DNA from: Gammaproteobacteria bacterium
GTDB lineage: Bacteria > Pseudomonadota > Gammaproteobacteria > GRL18
Assembly: GCA_013139395.1 (NCBI GenBank)
Contig: WTAX01000385.1
Span: 1 to 7,070, forward strand
Direction of reading: 5' to 3'
DNA: 7,070 bases
The position numbers were made by a program, and so were the translations under genes. The stretch's first letter is position 1. Every line of letters begins with the position of its first letter. The notes under the pieces are model-generated. The model made no database searches and was not told the DNA's origin. It saw only the letters and a list, made by a program, of their open reading frames with translations. This document shows positions 1 through 5,651 of the stretch, in pieces.

Positions 1-95
1 CCTGCTTCATACTCTGTTTCCAGAGCATAATCATGACGCGCTTTTTTATTTTGCGCAATAATATTACCTGGTAGTTTCTTTTTCTTTTTTCCCAT
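1..95 (-). CDS. smpB: SsrA-binding protein SmpB, N-terminal fragment
   Basis: SmpB binds tmRNA (SsrA) and delivers it to stalled ribosomes for trans-translation in the cytoplasm. Only the first 31 codons are present; the gene continues beyond the left edge. The visible protein has a lysine-rich start (MGKKKKK), then PGNIIAQNKKARHDY and ETEYEA. This matches the conserved SmpB N-terminus, whose usual form is KKK...IA.NKKARH.Y...E.EFEAG. The ATG at 95-93 is the only sensible start because the conserved block begins right after it. No Shine-Dalgarno sequence precedes it, and a TATAAT lies only 7 nt upstream, so the message may be leaderless. The gene is divergent from the symporter gene. smpB next to ratA/rnfH/bamE is a standard gammaproteobacterial arrangement. 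The assignment rests on a short fragment, but the motif is distinctive. Confidence 0.9.
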   Translation of the reverse strand, partial: MGKKKKKLPGNIIAQNKKARHDYALETEYEA

Positions 96-102
96 AACGG
101 CA

Positions 103-108
103 ATTATA
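103..108 (-). promoter_or_regulatory. Candidate -10 box of smpB
   Basis: The minus strand reads TATAAT here, a perfect sigma-70 -10 hexamer. It ends 7 nt before the smpB ATG, so transcription would begin at or next to the start codon. The -35 is weak: TTACCG at 18-bp spacing matches 3 of 6. The region is AT-rich, so a chance match is possible. Confidence 0.4.
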
Positions 109-116
109 CAAAAAAA

Positions 117-125
117 TGATACAAT
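117..125 (+). promoter_or_regulatory. Candidate extended -10 promoter of the symporter operon
   Basis: TGATACAAT reads as an extended -10 (TGn followed by TACAAT, 5 of 6 matches to TATAAT). It lies about 40 nt upstream of the symporter ATG at 164. No convincing -35 is seen at 17 bp, which an extended -10 can tolerate. It would drive the symporter, ratA and possibly rnfH, back to back with the smpB promoter. Confidence 0.3.
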
Positions 126-163
126 GCGGTAAAAAAAGAAATATAAATTAAGGAAAGTCGTAA

Positions 164-1627
164 ATGTCTGATTCTGTGTCACCTTTAAATGATCCTTCAG
201 CTAGTGGAAAGCCTTCCCCAAATCGGGAGCAATGGTCATCTCGTCTGGTTTTTGTATTAGCTGCAACAGGATCAGCAGTTGGTTTGGGTAATATCTGGAA
301 ATTTCCCTACATTACAGGTGAGTTCGGCGGTGGTGCCTTTGTGTTAATTTATCTTATCTGTATTGCCAGTATCGGTATCCCCATAATGATGGCTGAAATT
401 ATGCTGGGGCGTCGTGGACGACATGATCCCGTCACTACCATGAAAAAACTGGCAAAAGAGTCAGGCCATTCACGTTCATGGGGTTTGTTGGGCTGGATGG
501 GCGTGATTTCCGGTTTTCTTATTCTTTCCTATTATAGTGTGATTGCCGGCTGGGCAATGGCTTATGTACCGAGAATGGCTGCAGGCACTTTTGTCGGACT
601 TGATGCTCAAGCGGTGAATAGCGTTTTTTCAAATCTGGTCAGCAACCCGGAGACCTTAATTGCCTGGCATACACTCTTTCTCTTTATGACCATGGTCGTC
701 GTGGCCAAAGGTGTTAGGGGAGGTCTTGAGAAAGCGGTGACTTATCTTATGCCAATGTTATTTCTTTTATTGGTGATTTTGATTTTTTATGCCATGGGTA
801 CAGGACACTTTAGCGAAGGTTTGTCCTATTTATTTAACCCTGATTTCAGCAAAATTACTACCGAAGGTGTTTTGAGTGCAATGGGCCATGCTTTTTTCAC
901 CTTGAGTCTGGGAATGGGGGCGATTATGGTTTATGGATCTTATCTGCCAGCTCATACATCCATCGCCAAAGCTTCAATCCTGGTTGCTGTTATGGATACA
1001 CTGGTGGCTTTATTGGCGGGTATGATTATATTCCCTATCGTTTTTGCCAATGCATTAGAACCCGGTGCCGGGCCCGGGCTTATATTTAAAACCTTGCCTT
1101 TAGCATTTGGCCAAATGGATTATGGCACTCTTTTTGGTACATTATTTTTTATATTACTGGTTTTTGCCGCATGGACATCCAGTATTTCCTTAATTGAGCC
1201 GGCCATTACCTGGGGCATGAAAACATTTCAAATCTCGCGAATTAAAACCTCGGTGATTTCAGGAATTTTAGTCTGGTTTATGGGCCTGTTCACGGTATTT
1301 TCTTTTAATCTTGCCAGTGATGTTACTATTTCTTCAGTGATTTCAACTCAGTATGGAGAATTTGTAATCCTCAAAGATGCCACTGCTTTTGATTTTCTTG
1401 ATTATTTAACTTCAAACATTATGTTGCCCTTAGGTGGTTTAATGATTGCTATCTATGCCGGGTGGCTTATGAAACAAGAGTATTCTCGTGAAGAATTAAG
1501 CGTTGGTAGTTTCTGGTTTCCTATCTGGTCCATTCTCGTTCGTTATGTCGCACCTATTATGGTTATCATTGTCTTTTTAAATGCGATGGGTGTTGTGGCA
1601 TTTGTACGCAGCATTATGGGTGTGTAA
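164..1627 (+). CDS. Sodium-dependent transporter, NSS (SNF) family
   Basis: This inner-membrane symporter of the neurotransmitter:sodium symporter family (LeuT fold) uses the Na+ gradient to import an amino acid or related amine. The substrate cannot be read from the sequence. At 487 aa it has normal bacterial length. A short polar N-terminus (residues 1-27) precedes TM1 with the family signature GSAVGLGNIWKFPY (36-49), which carries Na+-site backbone and side-chain ligands, and then GGGAF (55-59). The likely TM6 contains the unwound SLGMG segment (248-252). The likely TM8 holds WTSS (337-340), at the place of the LeuT Na2 Thr/Ser pair. About eleven hydrophobic segments can be counted, as is common for bacterial members. 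Residue 54 is Phe where the family nearly always has Asn before GGGAF. The start is supported by AAGGAAAG at 150-157. The stop lies 3 nt before the ratA GTG, suggesting an operon with translational coupling. Confidence 0.93.
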   Translation: MSDSVSPLNDPSASGKPSPNREQWSSRLVFVLAATGSAVGLGNIWKFPYITGEFGGGAFVLIYLICIASIGIPIMMAEIMLGRRGRHDPVTTMKKLAKESGHSRSWGLLGWMGVISGFLILSYYSVIAGWAMAYVPRMAAGTFVGLDAQAVNSVFSNLVSNPETLIAWHTLFLFMTMVVVAKGVRGGLEKAVTYLMPMLFLLLVILIFYAMGTGHFSEGLSYLFNPDFSKITTEGVLSAMGHAFFTLSLGMGAIMVYGSYLPAHTSIAKASILVAVMDTLVALLAGMIIFPIVFANALEPGAGPGLIFKTLPLAFGQMDYGTLFGTLFFILLVFAAWTSSISLIEPAITWGMKTFQISRIKTSVISGILVWFMGLFTVFSFNLASDVTISSVISTQYGEFVILKDATAFDFLDYLTSNIMLPLGGLMIAIYAGWLMKQEYSREELSVGSFWFPIWSILVRYVAPIMVIIVFLNAMGVVAFVRSIMGV

Positions 1628-1630
1628 ATT

Positions 1631-2062
1631 GTGACTTGCATTAATAAAACGGCTTTAATCCCCTATAGTGCAGCTAAAATGTATGAATTAGTCGCTGATG
1701 TTGATAGCTATCAGCACTTTTTACCCTGGTGCGGCGGCTCAAAAATTCTTAGTCAAACAGATGATGAAGTACAGGGTCAGGTAAGAATTCAACATCTTGG
1801 AATGGATAAAACATTCACTACCTTAAATAGATTACAGAAAAATAAGATGATTGAAATGAGGCTGATTGACGGCCCGTTTAAACAATTGCAGGGGTTTTGG
1901 CGTTTTGATGCTCTGGAAGAAAACGGCTGTAAAATTTCTCTGGATCTGGAATTTGAGTTTTCCAATAAGATCATGAGCATGGCCTTTGGTCCAATTTTTA
2001 GCCAGATTGCGAATAGTATGGTCGATGCCTTTTGTAAAAGAGCCATTGCTATTTATAAATAA
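1631..2062 (+). CDS. ratA: RatA, START-like ubiquinone-binding family protein (type II toxin-antitoxin annotation)
   Basis: This is a small soluble SRPBCC/START-fold protein (143 aa) of the Coq10/RatA family. In eukaryotes Coq10 binds ubiquinone and supports respiration. In E. coli RatA (YfjG/PasT) was reported to block 70S ribosome assembly, but the toxin role is debated and a ubiquinone chaperone role is at least as likely. Conserved blocks visible are DVDSYQHFLPWC (23-34), TFTT (61-64), LIDGPFKQLQGFWRF (78-92), FEFSNK (108-113) and MVDAFCKRA (130-138). The start is GTG, 3 nt after the symporter stop, with GGGTG at 1618-1622 as a weak ribosome site; no upstream ATG gives a better family fit. 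The protein ends at ...AIAIYK, about where E. coli RatA ends, so it is full length. Its TAA stop (2060-2062) lies within the proposed target duplication of the palindromic element. Confidence 0.92.
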   Translation: MTCINKTALIPYSAAKMYELVADVDSYQHFLPWCGGSKILSQTDDEVQGQVRIQHLGMDKTFTTLNRLQKNKMIEMRLIDGPFKQLQGFWRFDALEENGCKISLDLEFEFSNKIMSMAFGPIFSQIANSMVDAFCKRAIAIYK

Positions 2063-2063
2063 T

Positions 2064-2266
2064 CCTAAATTAATCAGTTGAATCGTAGCGAGAGCGATCA
2101 AGGTGCTGTAGATTCAAGGCTTTGCAGGTTATTTTGGATTTATTCGCACCCCAAGGGCACTTCCTTCGGGGCGTAGTCACCCTACGGGTGAATTCAAAAT
2201 GCTCTGAAAAGTCTTGAAGATTCAGTGCCTTGGACGCTTGCAGTAGGTTCAACTGATTTATTTAGG
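2064..2266. mobile_element. MITE-like palindromic element between ratA and rnfH
   Basis: This 203-bp non-coding element has long imperfect inverted repeats. The outermost 19 nt (2064-2082 and the complement of 2248-2266) match at 18 of 19 positions, beginning CCTAAAT. The similarity continues inward to about 2136 and 2195, giving arms of about 72-73 nt with one single-base gap and scattered mismatches. The centre (about 2137-2194) is GC-rich and contains smaller hairpins. ATAAT flanks both ends directly (2059-2063 and 2267-2271), consistent with a 5-bp target duplication, although this AT-rich word could be chance. There is no transposase or credible reading frame. ratA and rnfH are normally adjacent or nearly so, which supports insertion. 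It resembles a miniature inverted-repeat transposable element or a large intergenic palindrome family. I cannot assign it to a named IS family. Transcribed, it would fold into one long hairpin. Confidence 0.7.
2177..2191. repeat. Perfect hairpin in the centre of the palindromic element
   Basis: TCACCC (2177-2182) and GGGTGA (2186-2191) pair perfectly around a TAC loop. Just to the left, CCCCAAGG (about 2149-2156) can pair imperfectly with CCTTCGGGG (2163-2171). The two make the tip of the large palindrome GC-rich and structured. No run of T follows, so it is not an intrinsic terminator by the usual rule. Confidence 0.55.
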
Positions 2267-2316
2267 ATAATATGCTGATTAGATACGGATTGAATTAATA
2301 TTTGTCGGAGAGAGTT

Positions 2317-2661
2317 GTGGGTAACACACTGATGAAAAGTGAAATGATAACGGATGTTAGTCCGCGACAGATTATTGTCGAAGTGGCTTATGCTATACCG
2401 GCTTCACAGCTTATTTTTACGGTAGAAGTTGATGAAAACGCAACGGTTGAAGATGCTATTTTAGCTTCAGGGATATTAGAGGAGTTTCCTGAAATTGATC
2501 TTAAAGTGAATAAAATAGGTGTGTTCAGCAAGCTGACTAAGCTGGATAAACCATTGCAGCATAAAGACCGGATTGAAATTTATCGAAAATTAATTGCCGA
2601 TCCTAAAGCTGTTAGAAAACAACGTGCTGCTGAAGGTAAAAAAATGAAAAAAGGGACGTAG
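2317..2661 (+). CDS. rnfH: RnfH family ubiquitin-fold protein (RatB)
   Basis: This small cytoplasmic protein has the beta-grasp (ubiquitin/ThiS/MoaD-like) fold of the RnfH/YfjF family. Its biochemical role is unsettled. The family is named for association with rnf electron-transport genes in some bacteria, and it is called RatB beside ratA. From the chosen start it has 114 residues. The core IIVEVAYA, the stretch ATVEDAILASGI, VNKIGVFSK and the C-terminal hallmark DRIEIYRKLIADPKAVRKQR are characteristic. The start is GTG 2317, because GGAG at 2307-2310 lies 6 nt upstream. A TTG at 2302 lacks such a site, and ATG 2332 or ATG 2344 would give proteins closer to the usual length of about 95-105. 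The tail is lysine-rich (EGKKMKKGT). The gene is separated from ratA by the palindromic element and converges on bamE. Confidence 0.88.
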   Translation: MGNTLMKSEMITDVSPRQIIVEVAYAIPASQLIFTVEVDENATVEDAILASGILEEFPEIDLKVNKIGVFSKLTKLDKPLQHKDRIEIYRKLIADPKAVRKQRAAEGKKMKKGT

Positions 2662-2678
2662 GATTTTAGTTTATAAGT

Positions 2679-2706
2679 TTACCAACTTACCAACTTACCA
2701 ACTTAC
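2679..2706. repeat. 8-bp tandem repeat TTACCAAC overlapping the bamE stop
   Basis: TTACCAAC occurs three times in perfect tandem (2679-2702), followed by a partial TTAC (2703-2706). The bamE stop codon (TTA on the plus strand, 2703-2705) is inside the partial unit. The first unit also pairs with the sequence to its left, as TAAGTT-TACC-AACTTA (2674-2689). The repeat fills most of the 41-nt gap between the convergent rnfH and bamE. No intrinsic terminator is visible. Confidence 0.85.
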
Positions 2707-3287
2707 TCCCCACTTGTCTGTGGTGAGGTTTCGATCGTACCTGGAGCAATTTCTCCTTCACCACGAGCACCCACTGGCGTATCACCAGTGCTAGGTATAC
2801 CGCGTTGTTCGTCTGTCCAGGAAAAGAAGTCAACTAATCGGCCCCAATAGCCTTTTTCTTCCTCTTCATCACCCTCATAATCCTCTAGAGGCACGACAAC
2901 GATTTCGGTTGTGCTATGGGTTATGTCTGCTTTTTCTCCAGGTCGAAAAGTACCTTGAATATTGACGAGTTTACCACCTTCATTAAAGTAGAGAGTAGCT
3001 TGTTTCTTAACGACTTCACCATAACCGGGTTTAAAGCGATAAAGATAATCCCAGCGATTCGCATGAAAGGAATCATCCAGCATTGGGGTACCCATAAGAA
3101 AACGAACTTGTTGTTTGTCCATTCCCGGGCGTAACTGGTTTATCTGATCCTGTTCGATCACATTCCCTTGCGGGACATCGACTTTATGGACTCTTGGCAG
3201 ACCGATATCAGAAAGATCGGGTGCCCAGGTACAAGATGTCAGAAGAAAAACAACAGGAATCAAACTGGTAATAATAATATTTCGCAT
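2703..3287 (-). CDS. bamE: Outer membrane protein assembly factor BamE, with C-terminal extension
   Basis: BamE (SmpA/OmlA) is a periplasm-facing outer-membrane lipoprotein of the BAM complex, which folds beta-barrel proteins into the outer membrane with BamA and BamD. A signal peptide (residues 1-18) ends in lipobox LTSC with Cys19 as the lipidated residue. Thr follows the Cys and there is no Asp at +2, which fits outer-membrane sorting. The SmpA/OmlA domain shows QGNVIEQDQINQLRPGMDKQQV (about 40-61), GTP (66-68), then W79 and Y81. The protein has 194 residues, against 113 in E. coli and about 175 in pseudomonads. The extra C-terminus holds an acidic run (DYEGDEEEE, 136-144), an aromatic patch (YWGRLVDFFSW) and a Gly/Pro/Thr-rich low-complexity tail. 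No strong Shine-Dalgarno site precedes the ATG. The gene is divergent from fur, as in pseudomonads, and convergent with rnfH. Confidence 0.93.
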   Translation of the reverse strand: MRNIIITSLIPVVFLLTSCTWAPDLSDIGLPRVHKVDVPQGNVIEQDQINQLRPGMDKQQVRFLMGTPMLDDSFHANRWDYLYRFKPGYGEVVKKQATLYFNEGGKLVNIQGTFRPGEKADITHSTTEIVVVPLEDYEGDEEEEKGYWGRLVDFFSWTDEQRGIPSTGDTPVGARGEGEIAPGTIETSPQTSGE

Positions 3288-3333
3288 TTCTATAATGATT
3301 TCTTTATTTAAATAGGTATACTATTGATATTCA

Positions 3334-3360
3334 TTGACATCAGTCAGAGATTCTTAAATT
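3334..3360 (+). promoter_or_regulatory. Candidate fur promoter in the bamE-fur intergenic region
   Basis: The 241 bp between bamE and fur (3288-3528) contain no credible gene. On the plus strand a perfect -35 TTGACA (3334-3339) is followed by TAAATT (3355-3360), 4 of 6 matches to the -10, at a short 15-bp spacing. A second, weaker pair is TTAACA (3454-3459) with TAAATA (3477-3482) at 17 bp. Either could start fur transcription. No clear bamE promoter is seen on the minus strand, although TATACC near 3320 is a possible -10. Confidence 0.3.
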
Positions 3361-3375
3361 GGCTCCATAAGATGC

Positions 3376-3394
3376 TTTGAAATTTATCGTTATC
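3376..3394. promoter_or_regulatory. Possible Fur box upstream of fur
   Basis: TTTATCGTTATC (3383-3394) is two direct hexamers close to the Fur unit ATTATC (10 of 12 matches). Across the full 19-bp consensus window the match is about 11 of 19, because the left unit is poor. It lies just downstream of the TTGACA promoter candidate, a position that would allow negative autoregulation of fur. The match is modest in AT-rich DNA. Confidence 0.3.
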
Positions 3395-3528
3395 TGAATG
3401 TGTTTATGTGGAGGAATAATACAATATTCTTATCATAAAAGCACCTGCAGAATTTAACAAAGGTCGTAATTTAGGCTAAATAGTCTATTTTTAAACAATA
3501 AAGAATTACAAATTAAAGGTTCATATTT

Positions 3529-3960
3529 GTGAATAATCAGGATTTAAAAAAAGTAGGTCTCAAGGCAACGCTTCCACGCCTGAAAATTCTTGAATTATTA
3601 GAAACAGTCGAATCCCGGCACATGAGTGCTGAAGATGTTTATAAAAAATTACTGGAAATGGGTGATGATGTTGGTCTGGCAACCGTTTATCGTGTACTCA
3701 CACAATTTGAATCAGCCGGTTTAGTTTCACGGCACCATTTTGACGGCGGCCATTCGGTTTTTGAGTTAAATCAGGGTGCACATCATGATCACTTAGTGTG
3801 TGACCAATGCGGTAAAGTTGAAGAGTTTCTGGAAGAGACTATTGAGCATTGTCAGCACAAAGTGGCTGAAAAATTCGGCTATAAAATGACCGATCACAGC
3901 CTTTATATTTATGGTATTTGTCCCAGCTGTCAGAAAGAAAATAAAGAGACAGACTCCTAG
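3529..3960 (+). CDS. fur: Ferric uptake regulator Fur
   Basis: Fur is the cytoplasmic, homodimeric Fe(II)-dependent repressor of iron-uptake genes. The protein has 143 aa, near the usual 135-150. An N-terminal winged helix includes GLKATLPRLKILELL (10-24) and the recognition region GLATVYRVLTQFESAGLV (49-66). These are followed by FDGGHSVFEL (71-80), the metal-site histidines HHDH (85-88) and two structural-zinc cysteine pairs, Cys91/Cys94 and Cys131/Cys134. This pattern matches Fur more closely than Zur, PerR or Irr; in particular the R...FDGG.SVFEL...HHDH run is typical Fur. The GTG start at 3529 is supported by AAAGG (3515-3519) at suitable distance and by the family N-terminus. The stop shares CTAG with the recN stop. 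Placement between bamE and recN matches pseudomonads. Confidence 0.96.
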   Translation: MNNQDLKKVGLKATLPRLKILELLETVESRHMSAEDVYKKLLEMGDDVGLATVYRVLTQFESAGLVSRHHFDGGHSVFELNQGAHHDHLVCDQCGKVEEFLEETIEHCQHKVAEKFGYKMTDHSLYIYGICPSCQKENKETDS

Positions 3961-5627
3961 CCAGTAACCTGTTTACGCATTTCTCTGGCGTGAGAACGGG
4001 TCTGTTCGGTGATTGTCACCCCGCCCATCATACGCGATAACTCTTCAACTCGTTGTTCTTCATCTAATAGACTGATACTGGTAGCGGTTTTCTTATCATC
4101 ACTTTGTTTATAAACGTTGAGATGCTGGTGTGCTTGTGAAGCGACCTGAGCCTGATGTGTGACACATAAAATTTGCGAGTTAGTGCCCAGCAATCTGAGT
4201 TTATTGCCTACCATCTCGGCAATACCACCGCCTATGCCGACATCGACTTCATCAAAAATAAGTGTCGGAATATCGCTGAATTGAGCGGTGACTACCTGAA
4301 TGGCCAGGCTAATGCGTGACAGCTCACCACCAGAAACAACTTTGGATAATGGCCGTAAAGGCTGCCCCGGATTAGTGGTAACATGAAATTCCACAACTTC
4401 CATGCCATGTAGTTGCGGCTGTTCAGAATCAGAAGCTAATAATTTTATTTCAAAGACACAGCGCTCCATTCCCAATTCATGGATATGCTTTATGACTTGT
4501 TCAGCCAATAGCCCTGAAGCTTTAGTACGTGTCTTGCTCAGTTTTTTTGCTAACTTAAAATAGTCTGTTTTTGCAGCTTCAACTTCTGCCAGTAAGGTTT
4601 CCAGACGGTCATCGGCATTTTCTAATTGTTCTAATTCTCTTTTCAGAGTTTCAGTGTGAGCAAATAATTCATGGGTTTCAATGCGATGTTTACGTGCCAG
4701 ATCATAAATACTACTGATGCGATTGTCTAACCACTGCAAATGGGCAGGATCAAGCTCTAAAGAATCCAGATAATGGCGCAATTCTGAACTGGCTTCATCG
4801 ACCTGTATCAAGGCATTATCGAGCATTTCTGAAATCGGCTTTAAAGTATTATCTAACTCAGACAAGCCTTGTAGTTCACTAATGCTATGGCTTAACAGAT
4901 GATTAATACTATTTTGTTCATCTTGTGCTAATTGAAAGTGTATGCTCTGGGAGGTTTCTATTAAGCGGTTAGCATTACTGAGTTTACGATGCTCCTCTTC
5001 CAGACCGGGCAACTCATTTTCCTGAAGTTCGAAATCACTGAATTCCTGTACCTGAAAACGTAACAGATCGAGTTTAGCATCACGTTCAGAGGTATCTTGT
5101 TTTAGTGTTTGATAGTCGGAGGATTTTTTCTTCCACTGTTGATAGCACTGATTCAGTTCTTTACGTAACGCAGTGATGCCGGCAAAATTATCCAGCAATA
5201 TGCGCTGCTCATCATTTTTCAGCAGGGCCTGATGAGTATTCTGACCATGGATATTGACGAGTTTTTCACCCAGTTCACGCAATAGCTGCAGAGGAATGGG
5301 CTGACCATTGATAAAACCTCTGGAACGGCCTTTGGCACTAATGGTGCGCCGGATCAGACATTCGCCTTCACTGTCTAACTCATTATCCTGCAGCCACTGC
5401 TCAATACTGGGATCCTGAAGATCAAATTCGGCTGCGATATCAGCTCGCTCAGCCCCATGACGGATAGCAGAGGCTTCAGCTCGATCACCCAGAACAAGCC
5501 CCAAAGCATCAATTAGAATTGATTTTCCGGCACCGGTTTCACCAGTTAACACGCTCAGGCCGGAATTAAGTTCTAAATCAAGTGAATCAACAACAGCAAG
5601 GTTCTTTATAGTTATGTGATTAAGCAT
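3957..5627 (-). CDS. recN: DNA repair protein RecN
   Basis: RecN is an SMC-like ATPase that acts early in recombinational repair of double-strand breaks, working with RecA in the cytoplasm. At 556 aa it has the usual length (about 553 in E. coli). The N-terminal ATPase half carries Walker A GETGAGKS (29-36) and the conserved VNIHGQNTHQALL (124-136). A long glutamine- and glutamate-rich coiled coil spans about 150-370. The C-terminal half has the ABC signature VSGGELSR (431-438), Walker B TLIFDEVD (455-462) and the H-loop VTHQAQVA (489-496). All catalytic motifs are intact. The start is ATG 5627-5625, 24 nt after nadK, without a good ribosome site, so it is probably read through from nadK with coupling. 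I see no CTG-N10-CAG LexA box in the nadK-recN gap or upstream of nadK. The stop overlaps the fur stop. Confidence 0.97.
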   Translation of the reverse strand: MLNHITIKNLAVVDSLDLELNSGLSVLTGETGAGKSILIDALGLVLGDRAEASAIRHGAERADIAAEFDLQDPSIEQWLQDNELDSEGECLIRRTISAKGRSRGFINGQPIPLQLLRELGEKLVNIHGQNTHQALLKNDEQRILLDNFAGITALRKELNQCYQQWKKKSSDYQTLKQDTSERDAKLDLLRFQVQEFSDFELQENELPGLEEEHRKLSNANRLIETSQSIHFQLAQDEQNSINHLLSHSISELQGLSELDNTLKPISEMLDNALIQVDEASSELRHYLDSLELDPAHLQWLDNRISSIYDLARKHRIETHELFAHTETLKRELEQLENADDRLETLLAEVEAAKTDYFKLAKKLSKTRTKASGLLAEQVIKHIHELGMERCVFEIKLLASDSEQPQLHGMEVVEFHVTTNPGQPLRPLSKVVSGGELSRISLAIQVVTAQFSDIPTLIFDEVDVGIGGGIAEMVGNKLRLLGTNSQILCVTHQAQVASQAHQHLNVYKQSDDKKTATSISLLDEEQRVEELSRMMGGVTITEQTRSHAREMRKQVTG

Positions 5628-5651
5628 AGTCGGTCATTAAGTTATCAGAGA

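Noticed and set aside
1061..1079. GC-rich palindromic stretch in the symporter gene
   Set aside because: It encodes the EPGAGPGL loop in frame, so codon content explains it.
1789..2101. Two minus-strand open frames of 85 and 89 codons opposite ratA
   Set aside because: They lie antisense to the well-conserved ratA and resemble no family; they are shadows.
2070..2252. 60-codon minus-strand open frame inside the palindromic element
   Set aside because: It merely spans the inverted repeat, has no ribosome site and no recognisable protein features.
2302..2316. TTG start giving a longer RnfH
   Set aside because: The GGAG site at 2307-2310 lies downstream of this TTG and positions the GTG at 2317; the family is also shorter.
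2916..3134. 72-codon plus-strand open frame opposite bamE
   Set aside because: It is antisense to a clear lipoprotein gene, with no motif or start signal.
3291..3296. Perfect TATAAT on the plus strand near the bamE start
   Set aside because: There is no -35 at proper spacing, and it would leave a fur leader of more than 220 nt; AT-rich chance match is likelier.
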